Position numbers and translations under genes: made by a program
Source of the DNA: Ehretia macrophylla
Taxonomy: Eukaryota > Streptophyta > Magnoliopsida > Boraginales > Ehretiaceae
Direction of reading: 5' to 3'
Assembly (NCBI GenBank): GCA_037974665.1
Contig: CM075765.1
Location: 58,437,747-58,501,746 of the forward strand
DNA: 64,000 bases
The notes under the pieces: generated by a model
Database searches by the model: none
Told to the model about the DNA's origin: nothing
Seen by the model: only the letters and a program-made list of their open reading frames with translations
In this document: piece by piece, positions 35,286-47,313 of the stretch
Position numbering within the stretch: the first letter of the stretch is position 1
Layout: each line of letters begins with the position of its first letter

Positions 35286-37827
35286 TGTGATACCTCGAAT
35301 CTGTCATGTATTTAATAGCATTTAAAGTTCATTTAAATTGCATTTTATAGACCTTTCACCTTCTTTGACCAAACTAGTTGACTTTTCATCTACAATGACC
35401 AACTAGGAGAAGGTGGGAATTTTTGAAATGTTTAATAAAGGGCAAACTTGGGATTAGAAATAAAAAAATGCAATGTTAAGTTAGTCAAATTTTGGGTCAA
35501 CTTTGGAATTAAGTCTGAACCAATTGGGGAAGATTTAGGTAGCAAATTATATATGGTTGGAAAGCTCTATGAGTCTAGTTTCTGAGGCTTCAAACCGTTC
35601 ATGAATTGGAGTTTTCTAGAAGAAGTTATGGCCGTTTTTGCAAGGTCGCGCATAGCTATTTTGGTTTAGCGGGTTGACCGAATCTTTGACCTTTGACTTA
35701 TTGTCATCTTTTCCTAAATAAGCAAAATACAAAAGAAAAAACAAAGAGAAGAAAGGCTTGAAGCCATGAGGAAAAGAAAGAGAAAAAGAAAGAAAAAAAT
35801 TTCAAAACAAATCAACAAATCTTCACTTGAGCTTGCTTAGGATCATTTCTGGGCCATTCAACATTGTCTTTCTAGCGTCTAGTAGTGGCTAAGGTGAGGG
35901 TTTCATTGTTATTTGCGCATTTGAAAAATTTATGTCTAAACTTTAATTTTTGGAAATTATGCGTAGATTGTTAATTTAACCATTTTGTTGCTTAAAGAAT
36001 GTTTCTTGTTGCTTGTAGAATATGTATTTATAGTTTTTTAGTATTTTCTGTAGTTGAATATTGAAATTGCAATTTAAATTGGTAAATGAATAGTAAATTA
36101 TGAATAGTAAATCCCGTTTCGATGAAGTTGCTTCGTTATGCGTTCTGTTGAGGTGAAAAGATACTAGATATGTTAGAATGCCTAAATGCATGGTTTGTTT
36201 GGGTTGCGTAATGGAAAAATGGAGAAAAATGCATTGGTGAAAGTTGGGGTCGTTTAGGTCGAGATTAGCGTTTCCTCGATATGCGTGATGGCATTGTCTC
36301 GGGAGGCCATGAAGCACTTTTGGTGTGGTTATGGCATTGGTTGGGTGTTTGGTTAGGGTAGCGGTAGTTCAAACGAGCAAAGGGGGAAATCGAGGCTTTG
36401 CGTGAATTCTAGGGTTAACTAGGGTTTCGGGGTCTTTAAACGTGCCTTATGGTGACCTAGGAGAATTGGTGAAGTCGGTTTCTAAAACTCGTGGCTCGTT
36501 TGAAGGTAGTAGCGTTTTGAAAGTTGGGGTCATTTTGTGATTTTGTGTGTTTTCATAGTGTAATGCCTATAGAATACTTAATATTGCTTGTTATACTTGT
36601 TAAAGTTGATTATGATTGAATTGTATATCAATTGTTGATAATGCTTGCTAGTATTATTCTTGTTACTTAATTGATTGTAATTGCTTATTGTGTGTTTATT
36701 GTATTGCATGTTGTTACTGACTTGCACTTTAGTGCCTTGCTCGATTATCGTTAAATAGCTTGTATTGCATTGCATAAGTGTCAAGTCCGTGAGTGATGGG
36801 CCTCTCTGGGTAGCCTCGAGTTGCCAGTGTTGGTTGCTCTAGCTCCGTGTCCTATTCCCTTTCTCGCTTGAGTTGCCGCCCAGGGAGTTTTGGGTCGTAG
36901 AATTGACAGAGTATGTCCGGAGTACTCTAACGGAAGTTATAAGGTGGGTGAGCCGGCGCGTCATCGTTAAAGTCATCGAAATCGTGATCGGTACATTTCT
37001 TGCTCGAGTGAACCATAGCCTTCAGAGTGTGGTATAGCTTTGAATGGTTGTGTTAATGCTTTTATTAATTGGTTATTGTATTGATTGTTTATATTGAATG
37101 CTTGCTTGTCAATTATATTGCTTAGCTGTACCTATTTGCATTGCACGAACTTCTTTCTCTCCACCTCGATATCTGTCTCGCCCTCACTGAGTATACGTGT
37201 TCTGTATACTCACTCCTCACCACCACATTTCAGGAAATGCCATGTTAGCTGGAAAGTTCATGATTTCGTGAAAGTTCGTGCTTGAAGAGTTATCTTGCGT
37301 GCTATGTGGCTTGAGTTGTCAAAGATGCAAAGATGTATGTTCATGTGTTGTATGTATTTATTGTTAAAAGGAATGTAATTTAAATTCAAATAGGTAATTG
37401 AGGTAGAATGAAAAGCTAGTTTATGTATTCAGATAGAATAGTTTAACTTTAATGTATGTTTGTAATGCCCAAGGGAAAAGAGTTAGAATGGTATGATAGT
37501 CTATTTTATGTAATGGGTTAGTGTAGTTTAATTGCCTAGCATGAATGTTCTTGTCAAAGATGAAAAGAGATAGGTTAGCTTTTAAATTGGAAATGTATAT
37601 TTGGTTGTGTTCGCTTGTTGAGAACCGAGGCTCAGATGGCCTTGAGGTGTTTGTATGTTTAGACATGGTATTGGTCCACTTATATGCTATTACAGGTTTT
37701 ACATTTTTCCTAGAAACAGGGGAGACTCCGTCTGTCTTTCCTTAAAATTTTTGCCCGGGTTTGGAATTGGGTTGTGATTAGATTGATTGATAGAACTCCC
37801 GGTCTCGAGAGGGATCGGGATGTTACA
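35286..37827 (+). repeat. 5' LTR of B1
   Basis: Runs TGTGATACCTCG to GATGTTACA. Donor-like CTAAG/GTGAGGG (GT at 35894), hairpin GAGTATAC/GTATACTC-type at 37189-37211, acceptor-like CACATTTCAG/G (AG at 37232-37233). Box AAACAGGGGAGACTCCGTC near 37717. Confidence 0.95.
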
Positions 37828-37829
37828 GA

Positions 37830-37841
37830 TGGTATCATAGC
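37830..37841 (+). other. Primer-binding site of B1
   Basis: TGGTATCATAGC follows the LTR after two bases. It matches the initiator-Met site TGGTATCAGAGC at 11 of 12 positions. Confidence 0.88.
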
Positions 37842-38639
37842 TTGTTTAGCTCATAAGCCGGGATAAGGGCCTCGGTCTGGTTGGTAGTGATCCTTGAATG
37901 TGTGCTTGTTAAGTGTGTCTTGAAAGTGTATGCTTGTATGTGAGATTGTGTGTCTTGACCTGAATGTGTGCACCTATGTGATATAGTTATGTGTTATGTG
38001 TTAATTGTGTGCTAAGTGAAGTGAAGTGTCTAGTTGTGCATTGAATTGACCTATTGAATTGGCATCGTGAATCGAATCGACCTCGTGAATTGTTATTTAC
38101 TTGAGGTATTGCTTGTAATGTGTGTATTGATATGTCTTGAGTTGGTTATGTCGTGATTTGAATTGATTATGTTGTGCTTGACTTGATTGTCGTGCTTGAG
38201 TGACTTTGTTGAATAAACTCTTTTGTAAACATGCTTGCATAATAGTTTAAGGCATGTGTATAAATGTGATATCTTGGCATTCATACATGTCCCGTGGAAA
38301 TGGTAAGTAAGTCCTCTTTCTCCCCTGAAGAAAGTGATTGGTAGCAGGCCTTCAAGTTATGTGGATTGACGGGATTGAGCAGCATTTGACTAGCCTTTAT
38401 TCGGGAGTTGGTGTTTGCTTTTGGAGCTCGGTCATTGGCAAATCTTTAAGATCTTCCTCTGTGCTTCACAGTTGTGAAGAGTAGCTTTCTCTTGGGTAGT
38501 TCCCTGGAGTATTCTTCGGTTTTCTTATTGGGTATTCATTGGAACTTTTGTTGGCACTTCTCGGTGGACTTGGCTATTGGGGTTTCAATCAGACTTACTG
38601 TATAATATTATCTATGGTATATGTGTCTTGGACCTTATT
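37842..38639 (+). other. B1 internal region, left part (non-coding)
   Basis: After the primer-binding site come GTGT/TTGTGT-rich leader sequence (about 37900-38290) and then a T-rich tract with recurring ATT-C/G-TTxTTGGxATT units (38400-38640). No gag or pol is visible. Confidence 0.85.
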
Positions 38640-38644
38640 GGTGT

Positions 38645-40930
38645 TCTCACGCCCCGACCCAACCCCGCAAAAGGCCAAGCCCGGACCCGACACACGGATG
38701 GAGTCTCCTTTGTACTGCGGATGTTCCGAAACCCTACATTCAATATAATATTCGAGAAACCACAACATTCATTTGAGTCAAGCCAACATTCTTTTAGAAA
38801 ACATACATCTTTTCATTAACAACTTTGCAACCCAAAAATGATATGCATACTACACAATTATTTATGCCACTAAACAATTAACCTTTAGCATGCATTTCTG
38901 TACTAGTCACATGAGTATATATTTACAACATTACAACCTTTAATCCTTTACAACATAAGACCATCTAGGCCTCAAAATAGATACTACTTACAAGCCTATA
39001 AACCTCAAAATAAAGCGACAACCAAGCATTATACACATCAAGCATGGCTCGCACAAAAGTCTGGTAACCAACCACCAGCAAAGCAAAGAAGTGCTATCAC
39101 GGAATCACCTCCACTTGCTCCTCCTCCTCTATTACCTCAATAGGGTCTACTTCAACTACTCCTGTAAAAATATAGTATAGAGAGGAATGAGCAAAAACTA
39201 TTGCTCAGCGAGGGCAATTGGTCTCAAGGACGGAGATGAGAGGAGTATGCAATGCAATTAGCCAAGCAATTCATACAAATATCATATAGAGATAATCAAA
39301 GCCAACAATAAAGCAAGGCAAACATTAAAACTATAAACACTCATTCAAAGGATACGATACTCTTTCCACGAGCAACTTTCAATCACGAATTCGATGACGA
39401 CGCGCCGGCCCAAACCACCTTATAACACCAGTTTGGAATACCCCAGATGTATCCATCAATCTATGACCCAAATCTCCCTTGGAGGCAACCCAAGCGAGAA
39501 GAGGGAATAGCCACGGAGCTAGAGCAAGCAACACTGGCAACCCGAGGTTACCCAAAGAGGCCCATCACTCACGCGCGGGACACTATGCAATGCAAGACTC
39601 GATACAAGGCGATAAACGAGCAATAAAGCCACATGTGGGAGAATAACAAAGTAGGTTACTCTCGTACGCAATAGCAACAGTTGATAAGCATTTCAATCAA
39701 GATCAATTCAAACAAGTATATCAAGCAACCCTAAGCATTCTATAGGCATAATATCAAGAAAACAAGCAAAATCACATATCGGCCCCAACTATCAAAATAC
39801 TACCATTTCCAAACGAGCCACGAGTTCTAGAAACCGACTTTGCCAATCCTCCTAGGTCACCATAAGGCACGTCTAAAGACCCCGAAACCCTACTTTATCC
39901 TAGAATTCGCGCAAAGGCCCGATTTTTCCCTTTGCTCGTTTGAACTACAACTATGCCAACCAAACACCCAACCAATGCCATAATTGCACCAAAAGTGCTT
40001 CCATGGCGTCTCGAAACAATGCCAACACGCAAAACGAGAAAATGCTAAAGTCGACCTAAACGACCCCGACTTTCACCAAGGCATATTTCTTATTTTTTTC
40101 ATTATGCAATCCAAACAAACCATGCATTTAGGCATTCTAGCATACCTAGCACATTTCTACATCAACAGATAGCATAACAGTGCAACTCCATCATTTCAAG
40201 GGTTTACTATTCATAAAACACTATTCAATTGACATTTTAAATTGCAATCTCAACATTTAACCGCAGAAAATGTTAAAAAGCTATAAATACACATTCTACA
40301 ATTGCCAAGGAACATTCTAGAAGCATCAAAACGCTTTAAACAACAATCTACGGATAAATCTCAATAATCACAAAGTTGACATACATAACATTTAAATGCG
40401 CAAACAACATGCTTCCCTCACCTTAGGCACTCCTAATAGCTAGGAAAACAATGTTGGTTGCCTTGGAAACCACCCCGCATAAGCTCACGCGAAGATTGAA
40501 CGATTGAAAGTTGAAATGGTTTTTTTTTCTCTCCAAACTCTCGGTCTGCTCAAGGTTCTTTGTCATCTTTGTTGTTTTATTTTCCTTGATAATTTATGCT
40601 ATAATAAAAGATGACATGAAGTAAATTGGTCAAAGTTGGTCAACAACTTAAAATTTAGTCAAATTAGCCTTATTTTGTGCATTTTAAAGTCATATTATCT
40701 AAGAAAAAATTAATTATACCTAAAAACAATTAAAATATAAAATTTAAGTTATCTAAATACTAGATTCAGTATTTGCTGAGGACTAGAAAATGTTCTCTAT
40801 CTAGCGCGCTCCATATGCAATGCACCTTTCGACAACAAAGAAATAACAATCGAATCCCGAAGAATCTAGGAAAATACAATTTTCAAAATATTAAACAAGA
40901 AATTTTCACATTCGGGGCTCGGGTATTATA
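38645..40930 (-). mobile_element. Solo LTR K2 (K family, minus strand) inside B1
   Basis: The 2286-bp LTR is the reverse complement of the K1 LTR and has a perfect GGTGT duplication at 38640-38644 and 40931-40935. Both outer ends have mutated (TCTCACG for TGTCACG, ATTATA for ATTACA), so it is old. On its own strand it keeps both splice-like sites: donor CTAAG/GTGAGGG (40421) and acceptor TTTTTACAG/GAG (39163-39162), and the hairpin GAGCAA/TTGCTC (39189-39206). Confidence 0.95.
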
Positions 40931-40935
40931 GGTGT

Positions 40936-41584
40936 GATACTGGCATCCCTGATTGGAAATTCTTCAATGGCATTTTATAGAATTCTTATTGGGCATTCTA
41001 CTAGTATTTTTCTTATTGGCATTTATTGGAAGATCCTACATTTGGAACTTTGCTTGGACTTATTATCTTGTATTGTTTACGGTTTCTCCTTCAGCCTTTC
41101 CACTCAGGGGAAATCTATAATTGCTGTTTTACTAAGATGTTGCGGTAGGGACTCAGTGATTGGAGGATTTCATTTAGAGATTGGCCTTTGGTATTCTTCT
41201 CTATATACTTTTACAGAACTTTCAGCTAGGTCTACTTACGGTAATAAGCACTCCATGAGGTGTATCTACTCTGCCTATTTTTTAACTTTCTTATTTGGTA
41301 CTTGTTAGGCTTCTATTGGAGATTCGTAGATAGTGTATTCCTTCGGTATTCTTCTTACCATTAATATTCGGTATTGATATTATCTACAGTATCTTTGCTT
41401 CAGTCTTTAGTTGGTATTTTCTCGGCATTCTTGGTTGGGATTTCTATTGGGGCTTTCCTACAAGCATCCATATTCACTATCTTGCTCAGCAACCGATGAA
41501 GATTAGTCAGAGTTGGATTTCAGTGGATGCAGAGTTCTATTGGAAGAAGAATTGCGAGGACGCAATTGTTTTAGGGGGGAAGGA
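40936..41584 (+). other. B1 internal region, right part, with pol vestige and polypurine tract
   Basis: A T-rich quasi-repeat continues (GGAAATTCTTC, ATTCTTATTGGGCATTC, TTATTGGCATTTATTGGAAG) with no domain. The last 35 bases carry AATTGCGAGGACGCAATTG, like the 3' end of K1 pol, then the polypurine tract AGGGGGGAAGGA (41573-41584). The 124-codon open frame at 40934-41308 follows from the repeat texture and is not a protein gene. Confidence 0.85.
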
Positions 41585-44129
41585 TACGATACCTCGAACC
41601 TGTCATGCATTTAATAGCATTTAAAGTTCATTTAAATTGCATTCTATTGACCTTTCACCTACTTTGACCAAACTAGTTGACTTTTCATCTACAATGATCA
41701 ACTAGGAGAAGGTGGGAATTTTTGAAATGTTTAATAAAGGGCAAACTTGGGATTAGAAATAAAAAAATTGCAATGTTAAGTTAGTCAAATTTTGGGTCAA
41801 CTTTGGAATTAAGTCTGAACCAATTGGGGAAGAGTTAGGTAGCAAATTATATATGGTTGGAAAGCTCTATGAGTCTAGTTTCTGAGGCTTCAAACAGTTC
41901 GTGAATTGAAGTTTTCTAGAAGAAGTTATGGCTGTTTTCGCAAGGTCGCGCATAGTTATTTTGGTTTAGCGGGTTGACCGAATCTTTGACCTTTGACTTC
42001 TTGTCATCTTTTCCTAAATAAGCAAAATACAAATGAAAAAACAAGGAGAAGAAAGGCTTGAAGCCATGAGGAAAAGAAAGAGAAAAAGAAAGAAACAAAT
42101 TTCAAAACAAATCAACAAATCTTCACTTGAGCTTGTTTAGGATCATTTCCGGGCCATTCAACGTTGTCTTTCTAGCGTCTAGTGGTGGCTAAGGTGAGGG
42201 TTTCATTGTTATTTGCGCATTTGAAAATATTATGTCTAAACTTTAATTTTTAGAAATTATGCGTAGATTGTTATTTTATCAATTTTGTTGCTTAAAGAAT
42301 GTTCCTTGTTGATTGTAGATCATGTATTTATAGTTTTTTAGTATTTTATGCGGTTGAATATTGAAATTTCAATTTGAATTGGTAAATGAATACTAAATTA
42401 TGAATAGTAAATCCAGTTTCGATGAAGTTGCTTCGTTATGCGTTCTATTGATGTGAAAAGATGCTAGACATGTTAGAATGCCTAAATGCATGGTTTGTTT
42501 GGGTTGCGTAATGGAAAAACGGAGAAAAATGCATTGGTGAAAGTTGGGGTCGTTTAGGTCGAGATTAGCGTTTCCTCGATTTGTGTGATGGCATTGTCTC
42601 GGGAGGCCATGGAAGCACTTTGGGTGTGATTATGGCGTTGGTTGGGTATTTGGTTAGGGTAGTGGTAGTTCAAACGAGCAAAGGAGAAAATCGGGGCTTT
42701 GCGTGAATTCTAGAGTTAAGTAGGGTTTCGGGGTCTTTAGACATGCCTTATGGTGACCTAGGAGGATTGGTGAAGTCAGTTTTCAAAACTCATGACTCGT
42801 TTGAAAGTAGTAGCGTTTTGAAAGTTGGGGTCATTTTGTGATTTTGTGTGTTTTCATAGTATAATGCCTATAGAATGCTTAATAATGCTTGTTATGCTTG
42901 TTAAAGTTGATTATGATTGAATTTGTATATCAATTGTTGATAATGCTTGCTAGTGTTATTCTTGTTACTTAATTGATTGTAATTGCTTATTGTGTGCTTA
43001 TTGTATTGCATGTTGTTACTAACTTGCACTTCAGTGCCTTGCTCGATTATCGTTAAATAGCTTGTATTGCATTGCATAAGTGTCAAGCGCGTGAGTCATG
43101 GGCCTTTCTAGGTAGCCTCGGGTTGCCAGTGTTGGTTGCTCTAGCTCCGTGTCCTATTCCCTTTCTCGCTTGGGCTGCTGCCCAGGGAGTTTTGGGTCAT
43201 AGAATTGACAGAGTATGTTCGGAGTACTCTAACATAAGTTATAAGGTGGGTGAGCCAGTGCGTCATCGTTAAAGTCATCAAAATCGTGATCGGTACATTT
43301 CTCGCTCGAGTGAACCATAGCCTTCAGAGTGTGGTATAGCTTTGAATGGTTGTGTTAATGCTTTTATTAATTGGTTATTGTATTGATTGTTTATATTGAA
43401 TGCTTGCTTGTCAATTATATTGCTTAGCTGTACCTATTTGCATTGCACGAACTTCTTTCTCTCCACCTCGATATATGTCTCGCCCTCATTGAGTATACGT
43501 ATTGTGTGTACTCACTCCTTACCACCACATTTCAGGAAATGCCATGTTAGCTGGAAAGTTCATGATTTCGTAAAAGTTCGTGCTTGAAGAGTTATCTTGC
43601 GTGCTATGTGGCTTGAGTTGTCAAAGATGCAAAGATGTATGTTCATGTGTTGTATGTATTTATTGTTAAAAGGAATGTAATTTAAATTCAAATAGGTAAT
43701 TGAGGTAGAATGAAAAACTAGTTTATGTATTCAGATAGAATAGTTTAACTTTAATGTATGTTTGTAATGCCCAAGGGAAAAGAGTTAGAATGGTATGATA
43801 GTCTATTTTATGTAATGGGTTAGTGTAGTTTAATTGCCTAGCATGAATGTTCTTGTCAAAGATGAAAAGAGATAGGTTAGCTTTTAAATTGGAAATGTAT
43901 ATTTGGTTGTGTTTGCTTGTTGAGAACCAAGGGTCTGATGGTCGTGAGGTGTTTGTATGTTTGGACATGGTATTGTTTCATTTATATGCTATTACAGGTT
44001 TTACATTTTGCCTAGAAACAGGGGAGACTCCGTCCGTCTTTCCCTAAAATTTTTGCCCGGGTTTGGAATTGGGTTGTGAATAGATTGATTGATAGAACTC
44101 CCGGTCTCGAGAGGGATCGGGGTGTTACA
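41585..44129 (+). repeat. 3' LTR of B1
   Basis: Matches the 5' LTR throughout; its first bases are TACGATACC instead of TGTGATACC. Donor-like site at 42194, hairpin 43491-43513 (one G-U pair), acceptor-like AG at 43534-43535. Confidence 0.94.
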
Positions 44130-44134
44130 TGTAC

Positions 44135-44316
44135 TGCCTGCAGGTCTACCCTGATAACCCTGAGTCGCTGCCCGACCCTCAGTCCTCTGATATCTAGGGC
44201 AATCCTTCGCCCTATGCTGATTCCTGTCGCAACCCAAACAAGTCCTTGCCTTCGCCCTAAAGTTGAATCCACATGGCCCTTACGCTTGCAGAAATTACAC
44301 TGCTGTGATGAAACAC
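44135..44316 (-). pseudogene. A1 gag, zinc-knuckle piece between B1 and C1
   Basis: On the minus strand the piece begins with CNFCKRKGHV, the first half of a CCHC knuckle, and continues into a second region with RNQHRAKDCPRY. The two are in different frames, so there is at least one indel, and cysteines of both knuckles are lost. It is continuous in sequence with the gag at 53066 upstream and with the protease region at 35280 downstream once the insertions are ignored. Confidence 0.9.
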
Positions 44317-47313
44317 TGTAACACCCCGATCCCTCACGAGCCCGAGAGTCCTATTTATCATCCTATTCTCAACCTAATTCCAAACAACGGGCATCAAATT
44401 TAGAAAAAACGGACGGAGTTTCCCGTATATATAGGACTATCTGGAAACCTACAAACAATAACATACAACCACAAGAACATAATCTTCAACCTCAATCCAT
44501 TTCATCCTTAAAAGGATGCAAGTCAACTAGACAACAAGGTAAATATTACAAATTAATAAAACAATACAAGCCATTCAAAACTATTAATACATTCTAAACT
44601 TAACTTTACAATTACAGAACTGAATTCAATGACAATCCACGTAAGCCAGCATAGTCAACACGAAACTCTCGAGTCTTCTTTTCTGCCTCTGATAGCACTG
44701 ATCCTGAAAGGTGTTAGAAACGAGGGTGAGTATACAAATGTATACTCAGTGAGGGAGGGGATGCAGCATACCGGGCGTGCAATGCAGCAACTTAACACAA
44801 TTAATACAATAAATAAGCAATGAACAACAATTCTAATACCACATTTTAAAATGATACAATCGATAACCCTTATCACTCCAAATCTTCGATCCCCGATCCA
44901 CGAACCACGATCTCAATCTCGATATACCGGCATCCCTTACACCAATGGGTACTCCGGATGTACCCAATCCTATGACCCAACACCCCCTAGCAATCTCTAG
45001 ACCTGGCGAGTAAAGGAATAGCAGACGGAGTTAAGGCAACCAACACTGGCAAACCCGATGCCGCCTAGCGAGGCCATCGTATCCGCCGCGACAATGAGGT
45101 TGCACAACCACGATGCGATGCAAGAATAATAACAATGACAATATAATCAAGAAATACATTTAAGTACAAAAAGTAGGTTGTCCTCACACCAAATTACAAT
45201 TTAGCAACAATAAGCATATATCAATTATGCAATTATACTAAACAATATACTCTTTTAGCAAGAAAATAAACTATAATGCACGTAAGGATGTAGGTCCCTC
45301 ACCTTTATCAAGCTTCAAGATGTAAAAATGGCTTAGTTACTCCAACTTTCCTTTAGCTGGAATATGCAAATCCCTAGTATATTCATTTAAGTATATCACT
45401 TTAGCACTTGATTATATTAACTCCATATTAGCACGTAACCCCAAATAACCACATATGATTCATGTATGTCAAATTGCCACATAGCCTAAGTAATCAAACA
45501 AATAACTCTAAAACATTTCTTTAATCTTACCAAGGACATTAACTATATCAACTTTAACAAGTTAACTTCATAACTAATTCAACTTCATTTATATTGCAAA
45601 GGAATATCAATCTAAGTATTAAATCAAGACAACTATGCTTAACACTTAAACATAATTCAACTATAACAAAATCTAAGAATCATTATCATGTTTATTCACC
45701 CAAGTACAACATATATAACTCAATTAAAATTCAAATATAGCAATTAAATAGTCCAATTAACTAACTAAGTAACAAGTTCAACCAATTCATATAAATTCTA
45801 ACAAAACTCTTTTCCAATTGCTTACAAATTAGGTTCTAAACTTCACGTACGATATGAAACTTCAAATCTAACTTTACCAATCCCATTTAGCCACATTTTG
45901 ATACACCTAATGCCATGAACCCACATTTCCAAGCATAATTACACAAAAACACCAAAAAGCTCCTTAAGTGATTTGAACTACAGTTACCTAATTCGATTAA
46001 CCAAACCACATTTTAAATACATTTTAGAGGCTTCCTAACACGTCTAAGGTCATCTAGCTATTCAAACATGACAAATTTAAACCTTCGTTCTAAAGTCCCC
46101 TTTTTCAACTTGGCAATTCTACTTCCATACGAAATTCAAAACTCCGACTCTATAAACCCACTATACAACATCGATAAGGATAACAAAGATCACTTATTAA
46201 AGCCATGAAAACTCGCTTTGGTGGCAAAAGCTCGGAAAGACCCCGAGTGGGTTTTAGCTATGACTACCCTATTCGGACCCCAATTTCACGCAATGAAAGC
46301 ACCATTAGTGCTTCCATGCCCCAAGGATACCTAATCTAAAGCTCAAACGTGCCCGGATTGCATTACGTGAAAATTCCCCTTTTTAAAGTTAACAAATTTT
46401 GCATTTTAACTCATTTTCGGGCAATTCAACCTCAAGTGAGTCTTTGTCTAGTTTCACTAATGTATAAAGCTCCTAAAGGAAGCCTCAATTCAATCTAATT
46501 AACAAATTATATCAAAAACTCTAAATTTTTGAATTTCACTATTCGCTATTACTATTCATCTTCTTCCTTAACATGTATTTTTTAATTCTAACCATAAAAA
46601 TCTCTAAATAACCAATAAAGAATGTTCTATAATCATATTAAGGAGTAAATGAAGCAATTATAACCACAAAATAGCAAGATAATTCAAATCTAGGAATTTT
46701 CAAAAAAAATAGAAACAAGCTTAAATGCAACAAACACATGAATTTCTCACCAAAACTTGTTCTAGAATGGTTGATAGAAGCCCTAGACCCTTGAATTCAA
46801 GCTTGAAATGGAAGAAAATGACCAACTATAGCAATTTTTGGCAAGAAAATTACTATTCCCGTAAGTGCTTTTTGGCTGATTTTTTTGACCCTTTTTTTTG
46901 TTTTGGTTGAGTAATAGCTTGTATATATTATATAAGATATATATGCAAGAGTATGTGTAATTAGTTGTGGTCAAAAGCCATTAAATCCTAGTCAACTAAG
47001 TTAAAAACTTATACAATTGCTAACTAGTTGAAATTAAAGGTTGTTACGTACGTAACACTATTTAAGTGACCCGAAAAACATTTTCCAAATGCATGTTCCC
47101 GAGCTCGAAAGTCCGAAATGACAAGTTCCCGATTCCTTTTATGGGTCATATGACTTAGGAAAAATATTAAATCGAACTTTTAAAACATTCAAATTTCTTA
47201 TGAATAGTGCTCAATAGTAAATCAATTAAACAAGAAGAGTAATGCACATAAGATGCTCAAGTAATTTATGCAACAGTTATTTAAATGATGTGATAAAATT
47301 TCCGGGCGTCACA
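44317..47313 (-). repeat. 3' LTR of C1
   Basis: Plus-strand ends are TGTAACACCCC and GGGCGTCACA. On the minus strand: donor-like GATAAAG/GTGAGGG (45302), acceptor-like CACCTTTCAG/G (44705-44704), giving a shorter 599-bp interval than in the other families; perfect hairpin at 44728-44747. Confidence 0.94.

Larger units (their letters stand above)
35286..44129 (+). mobile_element. Non-autonomous LTR element B1, inserted in A1 gag
   Basis: The 8844-bp element has LTRs of 2542 and 2545 bp and a perfect TGTAC duplication (35281-35285, 44130-44134). Without the solo LTR K2 inside it, the internal region is only about 1.47 kb. It has a primer-binding site and polypurine tract but no gag or pol, only a degenerate T-rich quasi-repeat and a vestige of the pol 3' end just before the polypurine tract (AATTGCGAGGACGCAATTG). 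It must have moved with enzymes from another element, so it is LARD-like. K-family elements are candidate helpers because their pol tail has the same GCAATTGTTTTA. Confidence 0.93.

Noticed and set aside
40934-41308. 124-codon membrane-like protein in B1
   Set aside because: The hydrophobic composition follows from the T-rich quasi-repeat; there is no domain and the reading is not shared with C1.
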